Origin: DASQMT01 sp963839615 | GTDB taxonomy: Bacteria; Actinomycetota; Thermoleophilia; Solirubrobacterales; Solirubrobacteraceae | NCBI GenBank assembly: GCA_963839615.1 | Contig: CAWIVY010000007.1 | Span: forward strand, 248,001-312,000 | Length of the DNA: 64,000 bases | Direction: 5' to 3' | In this document: positions 1 to 8,427 of the stretch, in pieces | Position numbering within the stretch: position 1 is the first letter of the stretch | How the letters are laid out: the number at the start of each line of letters is the position of its first letter | Notes under the pieces: model-generated | The model's input: the letters and a program-made list of their open reading frames with translations, nothing else | Databases searched by the model: none | What the model was told of the DNA's origin: nothing | Translations under genes and position numbers: made by a program

Positions 1-1
1 G

Positions 2-661
2 ACCGGCCAGGACGCGGTCAACGTCGCCGAGCAGTTCGCCGAGGTCGCGCAGTTCGACGGCGTCGTGCTCTCCAAGCTCGACGGCGACGCCCGCGGCGGC
101 GCCGCGCTCTCCGTCAAGGCCGTCACCGGCAAGCCGATCCTGTTCGCCTCGACCGGCGAGAAGCTCGGCGACTTCGAGCGCTTCCACCCCGACCGCATGG
201 CGCAGCGGATCCTCGGCATGGGCGACGTGCTCTCGTTCATCGAGAAGGCGGAGCGCTCGATCGAGGAGGACGAGGCGGTCGCGCTCGAGCGCAAGCTGCG
301 CAAGAACCAGTTCGGCCTCGACGACTTCCTCGAGCAGCTCAAGCGGATCCGCAAGATGGGCCCGCTCACCTCGCTGCTCGGGATGATCCCCGGGCTCGCC
401 GGCCATCAGCTCTCCAAGATGGAGGTCGACGAGAAGGAGTTCGACCGGATCGAGGCGATCATCCACTCGATGACGCCGTACGAGCGGCGTCATCCCGAGC
501 TGATCAAGGGCTCGCGCCGGCTGCGGATCGCCAAGGGCTCGGGCGTGACCGTCCAGCAGGTCAACCAGCTCGTGAAGCAGTTCGGCGAGATGCGCAAGAT
601 GATGAAGGGGCTCCAGTCGGGCAAGATGCCCGACATCGGCCAGCTGATGCGGAACCGCTAG
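2..661 (+). CDS. ffh: Signal recognition particle protein Ffh, C-terminal part (5' end cut by window)
   Basis: This is the GTPase subunit of the signal recognition particle, which binds 4.5S RNA and the signal sequences of nascent membrane proteins. About 219 residues are visible. The end of the G domain carries the G4 motif SKLDGD, followed by a GGAALS stretch. The methionine-rich M domain carries GPLTSLLGMIPG and the RNA-binding helix region RRLRIAKGSG. A run of Met and Lys (MRKMMK) near the C terminus is typical of the M domain. The stop TAG lies 15 bases before rpsP, the usual actinobacterial order. The N domain and P-loop lie outside the window. Confidence 0.97.
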   Translation, partial: TGQDAVNVAEQFAEVAQFDGVVLSKLDGDARGGAALSVKAVTGKPILFASTGEKLGDFERFHPDRMAQRILGMGDVLSFIEKAERSIEEDEAVALERKLRKNQFGLDDFLEQLKRIRKMGPLTSLLGMIPGLAGHQLSKMEVDEKEFDRIEAIIHSMTPYERRHPELIKGSRRLRIAKGSGVTVQQVNQLVKQFGEMRKMMKGLQSGKMPDIGQLMRNR

Positions 662-676
662 ACTGGCGCCCCGCCA

Positions 677-931
677 ATGTCCGTCAGCATGAGACTCACC
701 CGCGTCGGCGGTAAGAAGGACCCGGTATGGCGCGTCGTCGTCGCCGACCGCCGGTCCCCGCGCGATGGTCGCGTGATCGAGACGATCGGTCGCTACAACG
801 CCCAGACCGACCCGTCGACGATCGTCCTGAACGAGGAGCGCGTGCGCCACTGGCTCGAGCGCGGCGCGCAGCCGTCGGACACGGTGCGCAAGCTCCTGAA
901 GATCCAGGGCATCCAGCCCGCCGGCAAGTAG
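677..931 (+). CDS. rpsP: 30S ribosomal protein S16
   Basis: Small-subunit ribosomal protein S16, 84 residues, a normal length. The family signature is clear: RLTRVGGKKDPVWRVVVADRR followed by SPRDGRVIETIGRYN. An internal ATG at position 689 would give a start closer to many homologues (MRLTRVGG), so the first four residues are uncertain. It sits between ffh and khpA, as in many Gram-positive genomes, and is probably co-transcribed with them. Confidence 0.97.
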   Translation: MSVSMRLTRVGGKKDPVWRVVVADRRSPRDGRVIETIGRYNAQTDPSTIVLNEERVRHWLERGAQPSDTVRKLLKIQGIQPAGK

Positions 932-938
932 CGCCGGG

Positions 939-1172
939 GTGCGAGAGCTCCTCGAGTACCTCGCCCGCGCGCTGGTGGACCAGCCCGACCGGGTGCGCGT
1001 GGAGGAGTTCGAGGAGGACGACGGCACGATCGTGCTCGAGCTGTCGGTCGGCGACGACGACTACGGCCAGGTGATCGGCCGCGGCGGCCGCACCGCCCAG
1101 GCGCTGCGGACCGTGATCAAGGCCGCGGCGGTCAAGGACAACCGCCGCGTGCTCGTCGACATCGTGGAATAG
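939..1172 (+). CDS. khpA: KH-domain RNA-binding protein KhpA (YlqC family)
   Basis: Small single KH-domain RNA-binding protein of 77 residues. The KH loop is visible as VIGRGGRTAQALR, with the GxxG element as GRGG, and the C terminus has the family ending RRVLVDIVE. The start is GTG, seven bases after the rpsP stop. Family knowledge: KhpA pairs with KhpB (Jag) and binds many cellular RNAs. The rpsP-khpA-rimM-trmD order supports the call. Confidence 0.93.
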   Translation: MRELLEYLARALVDQPDRVRVEEFEEDDGTIVLELSVGDDDYGQVIGRGGRTAQALRTVIKAAAVKDNRRVLVDIVE

Positions 1173-1247
1173 CGACCGCTCCCTCGAGTCCCGCACGCCG
1201 GATACCGGCCGTGAACACTTCGCCGGATCGCCACCCGAACCCTCGAA

Positions 1248-1262
1248 AATCCCAAAGGGATT
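1248..1262. terminator. Short hairpin between khpA and rimM
   Basis: A perfect 6-bp stem (AATCCC / GGGATT) with an AAA loop lies in the 196-base khpA-rimM gap, in an unusually AT-rich patch. It could be a weak terminator or processing site. No U-tract follows, so the role is a guess. I see nothing else in this gap. Confidence 0.3.
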
Positions 1263-1368
1263 CCCTTCGGATTCGTGCGACGCCCGGCTTGGTTCACGAC
1301 CGGTCCCGGCGCCCTGCCTCGGCCTGCGGCCTCGTCACCGCTTCGCTCGCCTGGTCTCGGGAGAGGTC

Positions 1369-1857
1369 GTGACCGAACCGCTGATCGAGGCCGGGCGGGT
1401 CGGGCGACCGCACGGGCTCGACGGCTCGTTCCACGTCACGCGGCCGGACGCGCGGCTGCTCGCGCTCTCGGACGAGATCTACGTGCGCGGGCAGCCGGAA
1501 CGGGTCGAGCGCCGCGCGGGCACCGACGAGCGGCCGATCCTGCGGCTCGCCGGCCACGCCGATCGCGCGGCGGCCGAGGCGCTCCGCGGCGCGCCGCTGG
1601 CGATCCCGGCCGATCGCGCGCCCGCGCTCGAGCCGGGCGAGTACTGGGCGCACGAGCTCACCGGCTGCGCCGTCTGGGACGGCGACCGGCACGTGGGGGA
1701 GGTGCGGCGGATGCTGCCGCTGCCGTCATGCGAGGCGCTCGAGGTCGCGCGCGAGGGCGGCGGCGACCTGCTCGTGCCGATGGTGCGCGACGCGATCCGG
1801 TCGATCGACGTGAGCGCGCGGCGCATCGACGTGGACGTCTCCTTCCTGGGAGAGTGA
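1369..1857 (+). CDS. rimM: 16S rRNA processing protein RimM
   Basis: Ribosome maturation factor for the 30S head, which binds S19; 162 residues. The N-terminal barrel begins IEAGRVGRPHGLDGSFHV, the usual GRIGKPHGLKGEV-like motif. The PRC-barrel domain is recognisable from GEYWAHELTGCAVWDG onward, with the LLVPMVRDAIRSIDV segment near the end. GTG start, preceded at close range by GGGAGAGG. The trmD start follows six bases after the stop. Confidence 0.95.
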   Translation: MTEPLIEAGRVGRPHGLDGSFHVTRPDARLLALSDEIYVRGQPERVERRAGTDERPILRLAGHADRAAAEALRGAPLAIPADRAPALEPGEYWAHELTGCAVWDGDRHVGEVRRMLPLPSCEALEVAREGGGDLLVPMVRDAIRSIDVSARRIDVDVSFLGE

Positions 1858-1863
1858 CCGCGC

Positions 1864-2561
1864 GTGCAGATCGACGTCTTCACCCTCTTCCCGCACTGGT
1901 TCGACTGGTTCCGCGGGCAGCGCCACGTGGCCAACGCGCTGGCGCTCGGGTCCGAGCTCGAGTGCATCGACTACCGCGCGCACACGCCGCTCTCGGCCGG
2001 CCAGGTCGACGACACCCCGTTCGGCGGCGGCGCCGGCATGGTGCTGCGCGTCGACGTGGTCGAGGCCGCGCTGCGGGCGCGCTACCAGGACGACCCGGTC
2101 GCGGTGCGGGAGCGCCGCCGCATCGTGGCGCTGACCCCGGGCGGCCGGCTGCTCGACGACGCGCTGGTCTCGGAGCTCGCGGCGGAGGAGGAGCTGACGC
2201 TGCTGTGCGGGCGCTACGAGGGCTTCGACGAGCGCGTCCTCGAGCATCTCTGCTCCGACCAGATCTCGATCGGGCGCTACGTGCTGGCCGGGCGGCGAGC
2301 TCGCGGCGATGGTCGTCTGCGACGCCGTGCTGCGCAAGCTGCCGGGCGCGCTCGGGCACGAGGAGTCGGCGCACGAGGAGTCCTTCAGCGCCGCGCTGGA
2401 CGGCGCGCCCGAGTACCCGCACTACACGCGTCCGGCGGAGTGGCGCGGCTGGACCGTCCCCGACGTGCTGCTCAGCGGCCACCATGCCCGGATCCGCGAA
2501 TGGCGCGCCGCAGCAGTCGCGCGAGCGCGCCGAGCGATCGGGCGGGGCTTCGCTACCATAG
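1864..2561 (+). CDS. trmD: tRNA (guanine-N1)-methyltransferase TrmD, reading frame broken twice
   Basis: SAM-dependent enzyme that makes m1G37 in tRNA. The frame from GTG 1864 gives IDVFTLFPHWFDWF, the deep-knot motif LLCGRYEGFDERV and then SIGRYVLAG. At about 2291 the protein continues in the next frame as MVVCDAVLRKLPGALG, and then HHARIREWR. Near 2506 it changes frame once more and ends SRERAERSG...LP at the TAG of 2559-2561. Each change equals one extra base (for example GCCGGGCGGCGAG where GCCGGCGGCGAG would keep the frame). Repaired length is about 231 residues, normal for TrmD. Because the gene is generally essential, an error in the sequence is more likely than a pseudogene. Confidence 0.9.
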
Positions 2562-2568
2562 GCCGCCG

Positions 2569-2594
2569 CTGCGACAGCCCTCTGGCTCTCGCAG
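2569..2594 (+). promoter_or_regulatory. Hairpin with pyrimidine tail in the rplS leader
   Basis: An imperfect hairpin (CTGCGA-C-AGCC, loop CTCT, GGCT-C-TCGCAG) is followed directly by CTTTTCTT, and rplS starts 12 bases later at 2607. There is no Shine-Dalgarno sequence between hairpin and ATG. It looks like an intrinsic terminator or attenuator between trmD and rplS, or a leader bound by L19. Structure is seen; function is inferred. Confidence 0.5.
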
Positions 2595-2606
2595 CTTTTC
2601 TTCGCC

Positions 2607-3170
2607 ATGAGCACCGTCATCGACAGCCTCGAGCGAGCGCAGCTCCGCCGGGTGCCCGCCTTCCAGGCCGGCGACCGGGTGCGTGTGCACTTCCAGGTGA
2701 TCGAGGGCACGCGCCGCCGCACCCAGGTCTTCGAGGGCGTGGTCATCAAGCGCCAGGGCGAGGGCGTCCGCGAGACGTTCACCGTCCGCAAGCAGTCCTT
2801 CGGCGTCGGCGTCGAGCGCACGTTCCCGGTGCACTCGCCGAAGATCGAGCGCATCGAGGTCGCCGCCCGCGGCGACGTCCGCCGGGCCAAGCTCTACTAC
2901 CTGCGCGGCCGCGTCGGAAAGCGCGCCCGCGTGCGCGAGCGTCGCTACACCGGGCCGGAGGAGATCGTCGAGACGGGCCTGCTGCACGATCCCGCCGCGC
3001 AGGAGGCCGCCGCGGCTGCCGCGGCCGCCGACGACGAGGTGCCGGGCGGCGCGGTCGACGAGCAGGCGCTCGCGGAGGCCGAGGCGGCAGCCGATGTCGC
3101 CGGCGACGAGCCGGTCGTCGCCGAGGAGGCCGAGGCCCCCGAGGCCGCGGCCGCCGAAGACAAGCCCTAG
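2607..3170 (+). CDS. rplS: 50S ribosomal protein L19 with acidic Ala/Glu tail
   Basis: Large-subunit protein L19. The first roughly 120 residues are a complete L19 (FQAGDRVRVHFQVIEG, VFEGVVIKRQGEG, FGVGVERTFPVHSP, KLYYLRGRVGK). The protein then runs on for about 60 residues of alanine, glutamate and aspartate, giving 187 residues against a usual 110-120. The tail is low complexity, strongly acidic and in frame to the stop, directly before lepB. The tail may be disordered; its role is unknown. Confidence 0.96.
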   Translation: MSTVIDSLERAQLRRVPAFQAGDRVRVHFQVIEGTRRRTQVFEGVVIKRQGEGVRETFTVRKQSFGVGVERTFPVHSPKIERIEVAARGDVRRAKLYYLRGRVGKRARVRERRYTGPEEIVETGLLHDPAAQEAAAAAAAADDEVPGGAVDEQALAEAEAAADVAGDEPVVAEEAEAPEAAAAEDKP

Positions 3171-3171
3171 C

Positions 3172-3783
3172 GTGGAGCGCGGATCCTCAGCCTCCGGCTC
3201 GCTGCTGGAGCTGGTCATGATCGTGGTCGTGGCGCTGGGCCTCGCGCTCGGCATCCAGGCCTTCCTGGTCAAGCCCTACCGGATCCCGTCGGAGTCGATG
3301 GTGCCGACGCTCGAGGTCGGCCAGCGCGTGCTGGTCAACCGCATCGGCGCGCGCTTCGGCGATCCCGACGTCGGCGACATCGTCGTCTTCCACCCGCCGG
3401 CCGGCGCCGAGCAGGACAACACCTGCGGCGGCGGCCCGCCCCCGGAGGGCCAGCCGTGCGCCCGGCCGACGAAGGAGAAGGCGGACGTCAACTTCATCAA
3501 GCGCGTCGTGGCCGGGCCGGGCGACCGGCTCGTCGATCGACAACGGGCACGTCGATCCTCAACGGAAAGCGCTCAGGAGGCCGACTACATCCGGCCCTGC
3601 GGCGGCGGCGAGGACTGCGACTTCCCGAAGGAGATAACCGTTCCCGCCGATCACTACTTCATGATGGGCGACAACCGTGGGGCTTCCGACGACAGCCGCT
3701 TCTGGGGACCCGTTCCGCGCGACTGGATCATCGGCGGAGCCTTCGGCACCTACTGGCCGCCCGACCGGATCGGGCCCCTCTGA
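3172..3783 (+). CDS. lepB: Signal peptidase I, frame disturbed inside
   Basis: Type I signal peptidase, which cleaves exported proteins at the outer face of the membrane. GTG 3172 follows the rplS stop by one base. One N-terminal membrane segment (LVMIVVVALGLALGIQAFLV) precedes the catalytic Ser box PYRIPSESMVPTL. The Lys box is NFIKRVVAGPGD, and the late box is GDNRGASDDSRFWGPVP. Between about 3530 and 3575 the expected sequence (IDNGHV, then ILNGKRS, then EADYI) is spread over three frames, as if three single bases had been added within 50 bases; the net change is one codon, so the ORF looks open. Length is about 202 residues. Confidence 0.93.
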   Translation: MERGSSASGSLLELVMIVVVALGLALGIQAFLVKPYRIPSESMVPTLEVGQRVLVNRIGARFGDPDVGDIVVFHPPAGAEQDNTCGGGPPPEGQPCARPTKEKADVNFIKRVVAGPGDRLVDRQRARRSSTESAQEADYIRPCGGGEDCDFPKEITVPADHYFMMGDNRGASDDSRFWGPVPRDWIIGGAFGTYWPPDRIGPL

Positions 3784-3790
3784 GGCTGAG

Positions 3791-4495
3791 GTGGCGCCGG
3801 TCGCCATCGCCGACCGCCGCCTCCAGCCCGCGCCACGCGGCGCGCCAGGCGGGGCCGGCGCTCGGCGGGCGCGCGCCTGTTCCGCTACGACCGCGGGCTC
3901 GGCGTGCGCTTCGTCGCCGGCGCCGACGAGGCCGGGCGGGGCTGCCTGGCGGGCCCGCTGGTCGCCGCCGCGGTGCTGTTCGACTACGAGCGCGCTGACG
4001 CTCTCCGACCTGCGCTCGCTCTCGGCGCTCAACGACTCCAAGCAGCACACCCTGGAGGGTCGCGAGGCGCTCTACCCGCGCGTGCTGCGTGCGGCGACGA
4101 AGGTCGCGGTGACGTCGCGCTGCGTCCGCGGGATCGACGCGCGCGGCCTGCACAAGACCAACCTCGCCGCGCTGCGCGACGTGCTCGCCCGCGTCGCCTG
4201 CGAGGGCAGCCTCTGCCTCTCGGACGGCTTCCCGGTGCCGCCGACGGGATTCGAGCAGCGGCCGGTCGTCGGCGGCGACGCGATGAGCGCCGCGATCGCG
4301 GCCGCGTCGGTGATCGCGAAGGTCACGCGCGACCGCTACATGCAGCGCATGGAGGAGTGCTATCCCGGCTGGGAGTTCGCGACGCACGTCGGCTACTCGA
4401 CGCCCGAGCACCGCGCCGCGATCGAGCGCCAGGGCGTCTCGCCGCTGCACCGCATGAGCTTCCAGTCGATGGCGTACCAGCAGCTCGCGCTCTGA
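3791..4495 (+). CDS. rnhB: Ribonuclease HII, frame broken near the N terminus
   Basis: Removes RNA from RNA/DNA hybrids. The motif VAGADEAGRGCLAGPLVAAAVLFDYER is read in one frame. The protein continues in the next frame as LTLSDLRSLSALNDSKQHT and on to SVIAKVTRDRYM and the C terminus. The change at about 3991 equals one extra base (GAGCGCGCTGACG). The start is uncertain: GTG 3791 (VAPVAIADRR) fits related proteins but needs further frame repair before LFRYDRGLG; GTG 3904 would be very short at the N terminus. Catalytic Asp and Glu of DEAGRG and the later LSDGFPVPP Asp are present. Confidence 0.88.
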   Translation: MAPVAIADRRLQPAPRGAPGGAGARRARACSATTAGSACASSPAPTRPGGAAWRARWSPPRCCSTTSALTLSDLRSLSALNDSKQHTLEGREALYPRVLRAATKVAVTSRCVRGIDARGLHKTNLAALRDVLARVACEGSLCLSDGFPVPPTGFEQRPVVGGDAMSAAIAAASVIAKVTRDRYMQRMEECYPGWEFATHVGYSTPEHRAAIERQGVSPLHRMSFQSMAYQQLAL

Positions 4496-4526
4496 CCGCG
4501 CGCTTTCGGCACACTCTCGCGCGCGG
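4496..4526 (+). terminator. GC-rich hairpin after rnhB
   Basis: Perfect 8-bp arms CCGCGCGC (4496-4503) and GCGCGCGG (4519-4526) with a 15-base loop start immediately after the rnhB stop and are followed by AGTCTTGACC. It is a plausible terminator. A TANNNT hexamer and a new gene start follow within 60 bases. Confidence 0.5.
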
Positions 4527-4567
4527 AGTCTTGACCACCACGCGGTGATCCGTTCGGGCGGCGGCCC

Positions 4568-4573
4568 TAGCGT
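4568..4573 (+). promoter_or_regulatory. -10-like hexamer TAGCGT, leaderless yraN
   Basis: TAGCGT lies 8 bases before the yraN ATG at 4582, and no Shine-Dalgarno sequence is present. This is the same arrangement seen before many other genes in the window. Confidence 0.4.
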
Positions 4574-4581
4574 CGCCCGGG

Positions 4582-4950
4582 ATGCCCACCGACTCGCGCA
4601 AGTCGCTCGGCCGCCTGGGCGAGCAGCTGGCCGCCGACCACTTCGAGCGGCTCGGCTGGCGGATCGTCGAGCGCAACTACCAGACCCGCCTCGGCGAGCT
4701 CGACCTGGTGGCGGTCGACGGCGACACGCTCGTCTTCGCCGAGGTGAAGACCTGCCGGCTCGGCCGTGGCCGGCCGTGGGACAGCCTGCACGCGCGCAAG
4801 CAGGTGCAGGTCCGCAGGATCGCCGGGCTCTGGTTCAACGAGCGGCGCGGCGTCCCGTTCTTCGAGCACGTCCGCTTCGACGGGATCGGGGTCGTGGTCG
4901 ACGACCGCGATGCGCTCGTCCGCCTCGACCATCTCGAGGGCGCGTTCTGA
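4582..4950 (+). CDS. YraN/UPF0102 family endonuclease-like protein
   Basis: UPF0102 family, 122 residues, with a restriction-endonuclease-like fold. Visible motifs are LGRLGEQLAADHF at the N terminus, the RNYQTRLGELDLVAVDG region and LVFAEVKT, carrying the acidic and Lys residues of the nuclease core. The last stop base is the first base of the comM ATG, so the two are coupled. Precise cellular role is unknown; the place between rnhB and comM is conserved in many bacteria. Confidence 0.92.
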   Translation: MPTDSRKSLGRLGEQLAADHFERLGWRIVERNYQTRLGELDLVAVDGDTLVFAEVKTCRLGRGRPWDSLHARKQVQVRRIAGLWFNERRGVPFFEHVRFDGIGVVVDDRDALVRLDHLEGAF

Positions 4951-6468
4951 TGCGGCTCGCGCGCGTCGACACGTTCGCGCTCGACGGCGTCGAGGCGCGG
5001 CGGGTCTGGGTCGAGGCCGACATCCGGCGCGGGCTGTCGGCCTTCAACGTCGTCGGGCTCGCCGACAAGGCCGTGCGCGAGGCGCGCGAGCGCGTGCGCG
5101 CGGCGCTCGCGAACTCCGGCTTCGTGTTCCCCCAGGAGCGGATCACGGTCAACCTGGCGCCGGCCTACCTGCGCAAGATCGGGCCCGGCTTCGACCTGCC
5201 GCTCGCGGTCGCGATCCTCGCCGCCAGCGGACAGCTCCCTGCCGACGCGGTCGCCGGCTGCGCCGTGGTCGGCGAGCTGTCGCTGACGGGCGAGGTCCGC
5301 TCGGTGCGCGGCGCGCTCGCGGTCGCGGAGGCCGCCCGGCGCCACCGCCTCGCCCGGCTGCTGCTCCCGCGCGGCCGGGCCCGCGAGGCGGCGCTCGTCG
5401 CGGAGCTCGAGGTGGTCGGCGTCGAGCACCTGCAGGAGGCCGTGGAGGTGCTCCGCGGCGAACGCGAGCCGGCGCCCGTCCCAGCGGCCGAGCCGGACGA
5501 GTCCGGACGGCGCCGAGGAGCCCGACCTCAGCGACGTGCGCGGCCACAACGGCCTGATCCCCGCGCTCGAGGTCGCGGCGGCGGGCGGCCACAACCTGTT
5601 CCTGCACGGCCCGCCCGGCACGGGCAAGACGATGCTCGCGCGGCGGCTGCCGTCGCTGCTGCCGCCGATGACCTCGCACGAGGCGATCGAGGTCACGCGC
5701 CTGCAATCGATCGCCGGGCTGCACGCCGGCGGGCTCGTCCGCCGCCGCCCGTTCCGCTCGCCCCACCACACGATCTCCGCGTCCGGGCTGGTCGGCGGCG
5801 GCGGCGTGCCCACGCCCGGCGAGGCGACGCTCGCCCACCACGGCGTGCTCTTCCTCGACGAGCTCTCGGAGTTCACGCGGCCGGCGCTGGAGGCGCTGCG
5901 CCAGCCGCTCGAGGACGGTTGCGTGACGATCGTGCGCGCGCAGCGCGTGATGGTCTTCCCGACGCGCGTGACGCTCGTGGCGGCCTCGAACCCGTGCCCG
6001 TGCGGCATGGGGGAGAGCGCCTGCCGCTGCTCGGCCGCCGACCTGGCGCGCCACCAGCGCCGGCTCAGCGGGCCGCTGCTCGATCGGATCGACGTGTCGG
6101 TCACGGTCGGCCGGCCGTCGGGGGCGGCGCTGCGGACCCAGGCGGCGCCGCCGTCGGCGAGCGTGCGCGAGCGGATCGTGGTGGCGCGCGAGCGCCAGAC
6201 CGCGCGGCTCGCGCAGCACGGGCTGACCTGCAACGCGCAGCTCGGCGCGCGGCTGCTGCGCGAGCTCTCGGGCGCGACGCCCGAGGCGCACCGCGCGCTG
6301 TACGCGCTGCACGACCGCAACCGCCTGTCCGCGCGCGGCCACGGCCGCATCCTGCGCGTCGCCCGCACGCTGGCCGACCTGGCCGCGAGCGATGCGGTGC
6401 GCCCCGACCACATCCTCCAGGCCGCCGCGCTCAGGCTCGACGACCAGTCGCTCTCGCTCGCGGCATGA
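4950..6468 (+). CDS. comM: ComM/YifB family AAA+ ATPase (Mg-chelatase-like), one frame break
   Basis: Hexameric AAA+ branch-migration helicase linked in other bacteria to natural transformation. The N-terminal Lon-protease-like domain reads ARVDTFALDGVEARRVWVE and ERITVNLAPAYLRK. The AAA+ domain has Walker A GPPGTGKTMLARRLP and Walker B VLFLDELSEF, then VAASNPCPCG and the C-terminal domain ending LRLDDQSLSLA. The frame changes at about 5505, where one extra base (TCCGGACGGC) separates the two domains. Repaired length is about 505 residues, normal. The stop overlaps dprA (ATGA). Confidence 0.93.
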
Positions 6469-7578
6469 GCGCCGAGGCCTGCGACGAATGCCTGCGGCGG
6501 ACGGCACTGATCGCCGCGCTCGCGCCCTGGCTCGACGTCGAGTGGCGCCGGCGCTCGGCGCCCGCGGGCGTGCTCTCGCTGCCCGACGAGGCGCTCGTTG
6601 CGCTCGACCGCTCCGGGCGCGTCGCCCGGGCGCTCGCCGCGTTCGCGCCGGCCCGTGCGCGCGAGCGGGCCGCCGGCGCGGGGCTGACCGCGATCTGTCG
6701 CTGCGCTCCGGGCTACCCGGAGCGGCTGCGCGAGCTCGACGACCCGCCCGCGGTCCTGCACGTCGCCGGCCGGGTCGCGGCGCTCGAGCGGGCAGACGCC
6801 GTCGCGATCGTCGGCGCCAGGCGCGGCACGGCGTACGGGCTCGAGGTCGCGCGCTCGCTCGGGCGCGGCCTGAGCGCCGCCGGCGTGCCGGTCGTGTCCG
6901 GGATGGCGATGGGCGTCGACTCGGCAGCGCACATGGGGGTCTTCGAGCGATCGGAGGCGCCGCCGGCGCCCGTGGCCGTGCTCGCGGGCGGCGCCGACAT
7001 CGCCTATCCGGCCTCGCGCCGGCGCCTGCATGCGCAGCTCGTCGAACGCGGCTGCGTCGTCTCGGAGCTGCCGCCTGGATTCACCGCCTTCCGCTGGTGC
7101 TTCGTCGCGCGCAACCGCCTGATCGCCGGCCTCGCCGCGCTCACGGTCGTCGTCGAGGCGACCGAGCGGTCGGGGTCGCTGACGACCGCCGACTTCGCCA
7201 CGCAGCTCGGCCGCCCGGTGCTCGCCGTGCCCGGTCCCGTCACGTCGCGCTTCTCGGCCGGGACGAACATGCTGCTGGCGGCGGGCGCCGGCGTGGTCCG
7301 CGACACGCGCGACGTGCTCGAGCAGCTGCTCGGCCCGTCCGCGCCGCCGCGGGCCGACGCGCCGCCCGCCGTCCCGATCGAGCCGCGCCTGCGCCGCCTG
7401 CTCGACGCGATCGAGCGCGGCCACGGCAGCCTCGCCGAGCTCACGAGCGATCCGGGCGCGACCCGGGAGGTGCTCCAGGACCTGACCGACCTCGAGCTGC
7501 GCGGGCTCGTCCGGCGGGAGTTCGGCGGCCGCTACGTCCGCGCGCTGGATGACGCTGTGCCCGCGCGTCCTACCCTGA
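6465..7578 (+). CDS. dprA: DNA-processing protein DprA; no in-frame stop before thiD
   Basis: Single-strand DNA binding protein that loads RecA during transformation. Rossmann-like core motifs are AIVGARRGTAYG, VSGMAMGVDSAAH, GGADIAYPASRRRLH and RSGSLTTADFA...AVPGPV. A winged-helix C-terminal domain (RRLLDAIERGHGSLAEL to REFGGRYVRAL) follows. The start ATG overlaps the comM stop. The frame has no stop and runs into thiD up to 8417. A single extra base near 7550, as inferred for neighbouring genes, would put a stop at TGA 7576-7578, five bases before the thiD ATG, and I use that end. A true DprA-ThiD fusion of about 650 residues is the alternative. Confidence 0.88.
7571..7576 (+). promoter_or_regulatory. 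-10-like hexamer TACCCT before thiD
   Basis: TACCCT lies 7 bases before the thiD ATG at 7584 with no Shine-Dalgarno sequence, which matches the leaderless pattern in this window and supports an independent start for thiD. Confidence 0.4.
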
Positions 7579-7583
7579 GCGGC

Positions 7584-8417
7584 ATGGCCCGCCCGCTGCC
7601 AGCCGTGCTCTCGATCGCCGGCTCCGACTCCGGAGGCGGCGCCGGGATCCAGGCCGACCTGAAGGCGTTCGCGCGCTGCGGCGTCCACGGGATGACGGCG
7701 ATCACCGCGCTGACCGCCCAGAACACCGTCGGCGTGACGGGCGTCCACCCGGTGCCGGGGCCGTTCATCGTCGAGCAGGTCCGCGCCGTCGCCGAGGACA
7801 TCGGCGTCGACGCCGTGAAGATCGGGATGCTCGCAAGCGCGGAGATCGTCGCCGCGGTCGACGAGGCGCTCGACCTGCTCGAGCCCGGCACGCCGGTCGT
7901 GATCGACCCCGTGATGGTCGCCGAGTCGGGCGCGGTGCTGCTCGACGACGACGCTCGCGGCGCGCTGGTCGACATGCTGCTGCCGCGCGCGACGGTGATC
8001 ACGCCGAACCTGCCCGAGGCCCGGGTGCTCGCGGGACCGGGGGCGCCCGAGGACGTCGAGCAGCTCGCCCGCGCGCTGCATGCCCTCGGCCCGGACGTGG
8101 TCGTGGTCACGGGCGGGCACCGCGAGGAGGCCACCGACGTGCTCTTCGACGGCGACGGCATCCACCTGATCGGAGGCGAGCGCCACCCCGACGGCGCCGC
8201 CCACGGCTCGGGCTGCACGCACTCCTCGGCGCTGGCGGCGCACCTGGCGCTCGGGCACTCGCCGCTGGAGGCGGCGCGCGCGGCGCGCGCGCTCGCGGCC
8301 GCCGCCGTCCGCGACGGCCTGCGCGGGCTCGGCCGCGGCCCGGGACCGGTCGACGTCCTGGGCCTGACCACGGGCCGCTCCGCGGGTGCTTCTGACGCCC
8401 AGGTCCCTGGGGTATAG
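7584..8417 (+). CDS. thiD: Hydroxymethylpyrimidine/phosphomethylpyrimidine kinase
   Basis: Ribokinase-fold enzyme of thiamine biosynthesis that phosphorylates HMP and HMP-phosphate; 277 residues. Diagnostic motifs are SIAGSDSGGGAGIQADLKAF at the N terminus, AITALTAQNTVGVTGVH, the DAVKIGML and VVIDPVMVAESG segments, TPNLPEA, and the anion-hole motif GSGCTHSSALAAHLA near the C terminus. Length is normal. No other thi genes are nearby. Confidence 0.94.
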   Translation: MARPLPAVLSIAGSDSGGGAGIQADLKAFARCGVHGMTAITALTAQNTVGVTGVHPVPGPFIVEQVRAVAEDIGVDAVKIGMLASAEIVAAVDEALDLLEPGTPVVIDPVMVAESGAVLLDDDARGALVDMLLPRATVITPNLPEARVLAGPGAPEDVEQLARALHALGPDVVVVTGGHREEATDVLFDGDGIHLIGGERHPDGAAHGSGCTHSSALAAHLALGHSPLEAARAARALAAAAVRDGLRGLGRGPGPVDVLGLTTGRSAGASDAQVPGV

Positions 8418-8418
8418 T
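8391..8418 (+). promoter_or_regulatory. Promoter with TCTGAC and TATAGT
   Basis: TCTGAC (8391-8396) and TATAGT (8413-8418) are 16 bases apart. The ATG at 8428 lies 9 bases after the -10 hexamer. This supports 8428 as a leaderless start. Confidence 0.5.
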
Positions 8419-8427
8419 CGCCCGACG

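Noticed and set aside
1248..1269. Second stem AAGGGATTCCCTT as a separate hairpin
   Set aside because: The loop would be a single base, which cannot form; only the AATCCC/GGGATT stem is kept.
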